From Aalborgiella sp043775055 (GTDB taxonomy: Bacteria > Pseudomonadota > Gammaproteobacteria > Burkholderiales > Burkholderiaceae_C): a stretch of DNA of 13,586 nt. The translations under genes were made by a program, and so were the position numbers. The notes under the pieces are model-generated. The model worked only from the letters and a program-made list of their open reading frames with translations. It searched no databases and was not told the origin of the DNA. How positions within the stretch are numbered: the stretch's first letter is position 1; every line of letters starts with the position of its first letter. The stretch is taken from contig JAYVSU010000125.1 of assembly GCA_043775055.1 (NCBI GenBank), positions 1 to 13,586 on the forward strand. Reading direction: 5' to 3'. Positions 13,432 through 13,586 of this stretch are shown here, one piece after another.

Positions 13432-13586
13432 TTAGCCGACCAAGGGCGTGCTCTTGGCGTGTAGCGCTTCAATCTCGTCGTCCGTTAACACGCGTGCTTC
13501 GTTTTCAAGCAAGATCGGGATGCCATCGCGCACGGCGTAGGCCAAGCGGGCGCTTTTGGAGACGAGCTCTTGGCGCTCGCGGTCAT
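13432..13586 (-). CDS. Trm112/YcaR family small protein (5' end cut)
   Basis: The window edge cuts off the N-terminus; 50 full residues remain, and members of the family have about 60. The visible part reads D-R-E-R-Q-E-L-V-S-K-S-A-R-L-A-Y-A-V-R-D-G-I-P-I-L-L, typical of the family, and then a polar tail ending in T-P-L-V-G. The Cys-Pro motif expected near the start would lie outside. Bacterial members are small zinc-ribbon-like proteins; in several bacteria they are reported as partners of methyltransferases, and they are regularly placed between lpxK and kdsB. The exact role here is not known. It is separated from kdsB by 18 bp and should share its transcript. Confidence 0.9.
   Translation of the reverse strand, partial: DRERQELVSKSARLAYAVRDGIPILLENEARVLTDDEIEALHAKSTPLVG

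Overview
The window looks like chromosomal DNA of a betaproteobacterium, most likely Burkholderiales and probably Comamonadaceae. I infer this from the protein styles (PPi-dependent phosphofructokinase, a PA3286-like KAS III, the Trm112/kdsB/adk order) and from two kinds of short interspersed repeat that I associate with that group. No rRNA, tRNA, CRISPR array or transposase gene was seen, and no non-coding stretch exceeds about 220 bp.

Left part (1-3200) is the accessory region. It holds a DNA N6-adenine methyltransferase gene cut by the window edge, then about 215 bp of repeats including a perfect 28-bp inverted pair, then a minus-strand ORF6N-domain gene with a LexA-like box at its promoter. 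Direct copies of a 25-bp repeat lie on either side of the ORF6N gene. The methyltransferase gene also carries an interspersed repeat inside its reading frame.

Middle part (3200-8010) is mostly core metabolism and envelope. On the minus strand a four-helix DUF2069 membrane protein lies upstream of pfp, a glycolytic/gluconeogenic PPi-dependent phosphofructokinase with an unusual Lys/Thr-rich N-terminal tail. Diverging from these on the plus strand are a YihY/BrkB membrane protein and, 13 bp later, an exported protein that joins a ClpP/crotonase-like serine protease fold to a C-terminal rhodanese-like domain with a CxxxxCW loop. That two-domain protein is the least familiar gene here.

Right part (8010-13586): a SulP anion transporter with a STAS domain (minus) diverges from a beta-ketoacyl-ACP synthase III (plus), with a 16-bp palindrome between them. 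Then a minus-strand run reads from the right edge: Trm112-like protein (cut), kdsB, adk, and an alpha/beta hydrolase. kdsB makes CMP-Kdo for lipopolysaccharide, and adk balances adenine nucleotides. The hydrolase start is preceded directly by a third copy of the ATTCCC-N8-GGGAAT hairpin. All functional calls are from reading motifs by eye; no database search was run.
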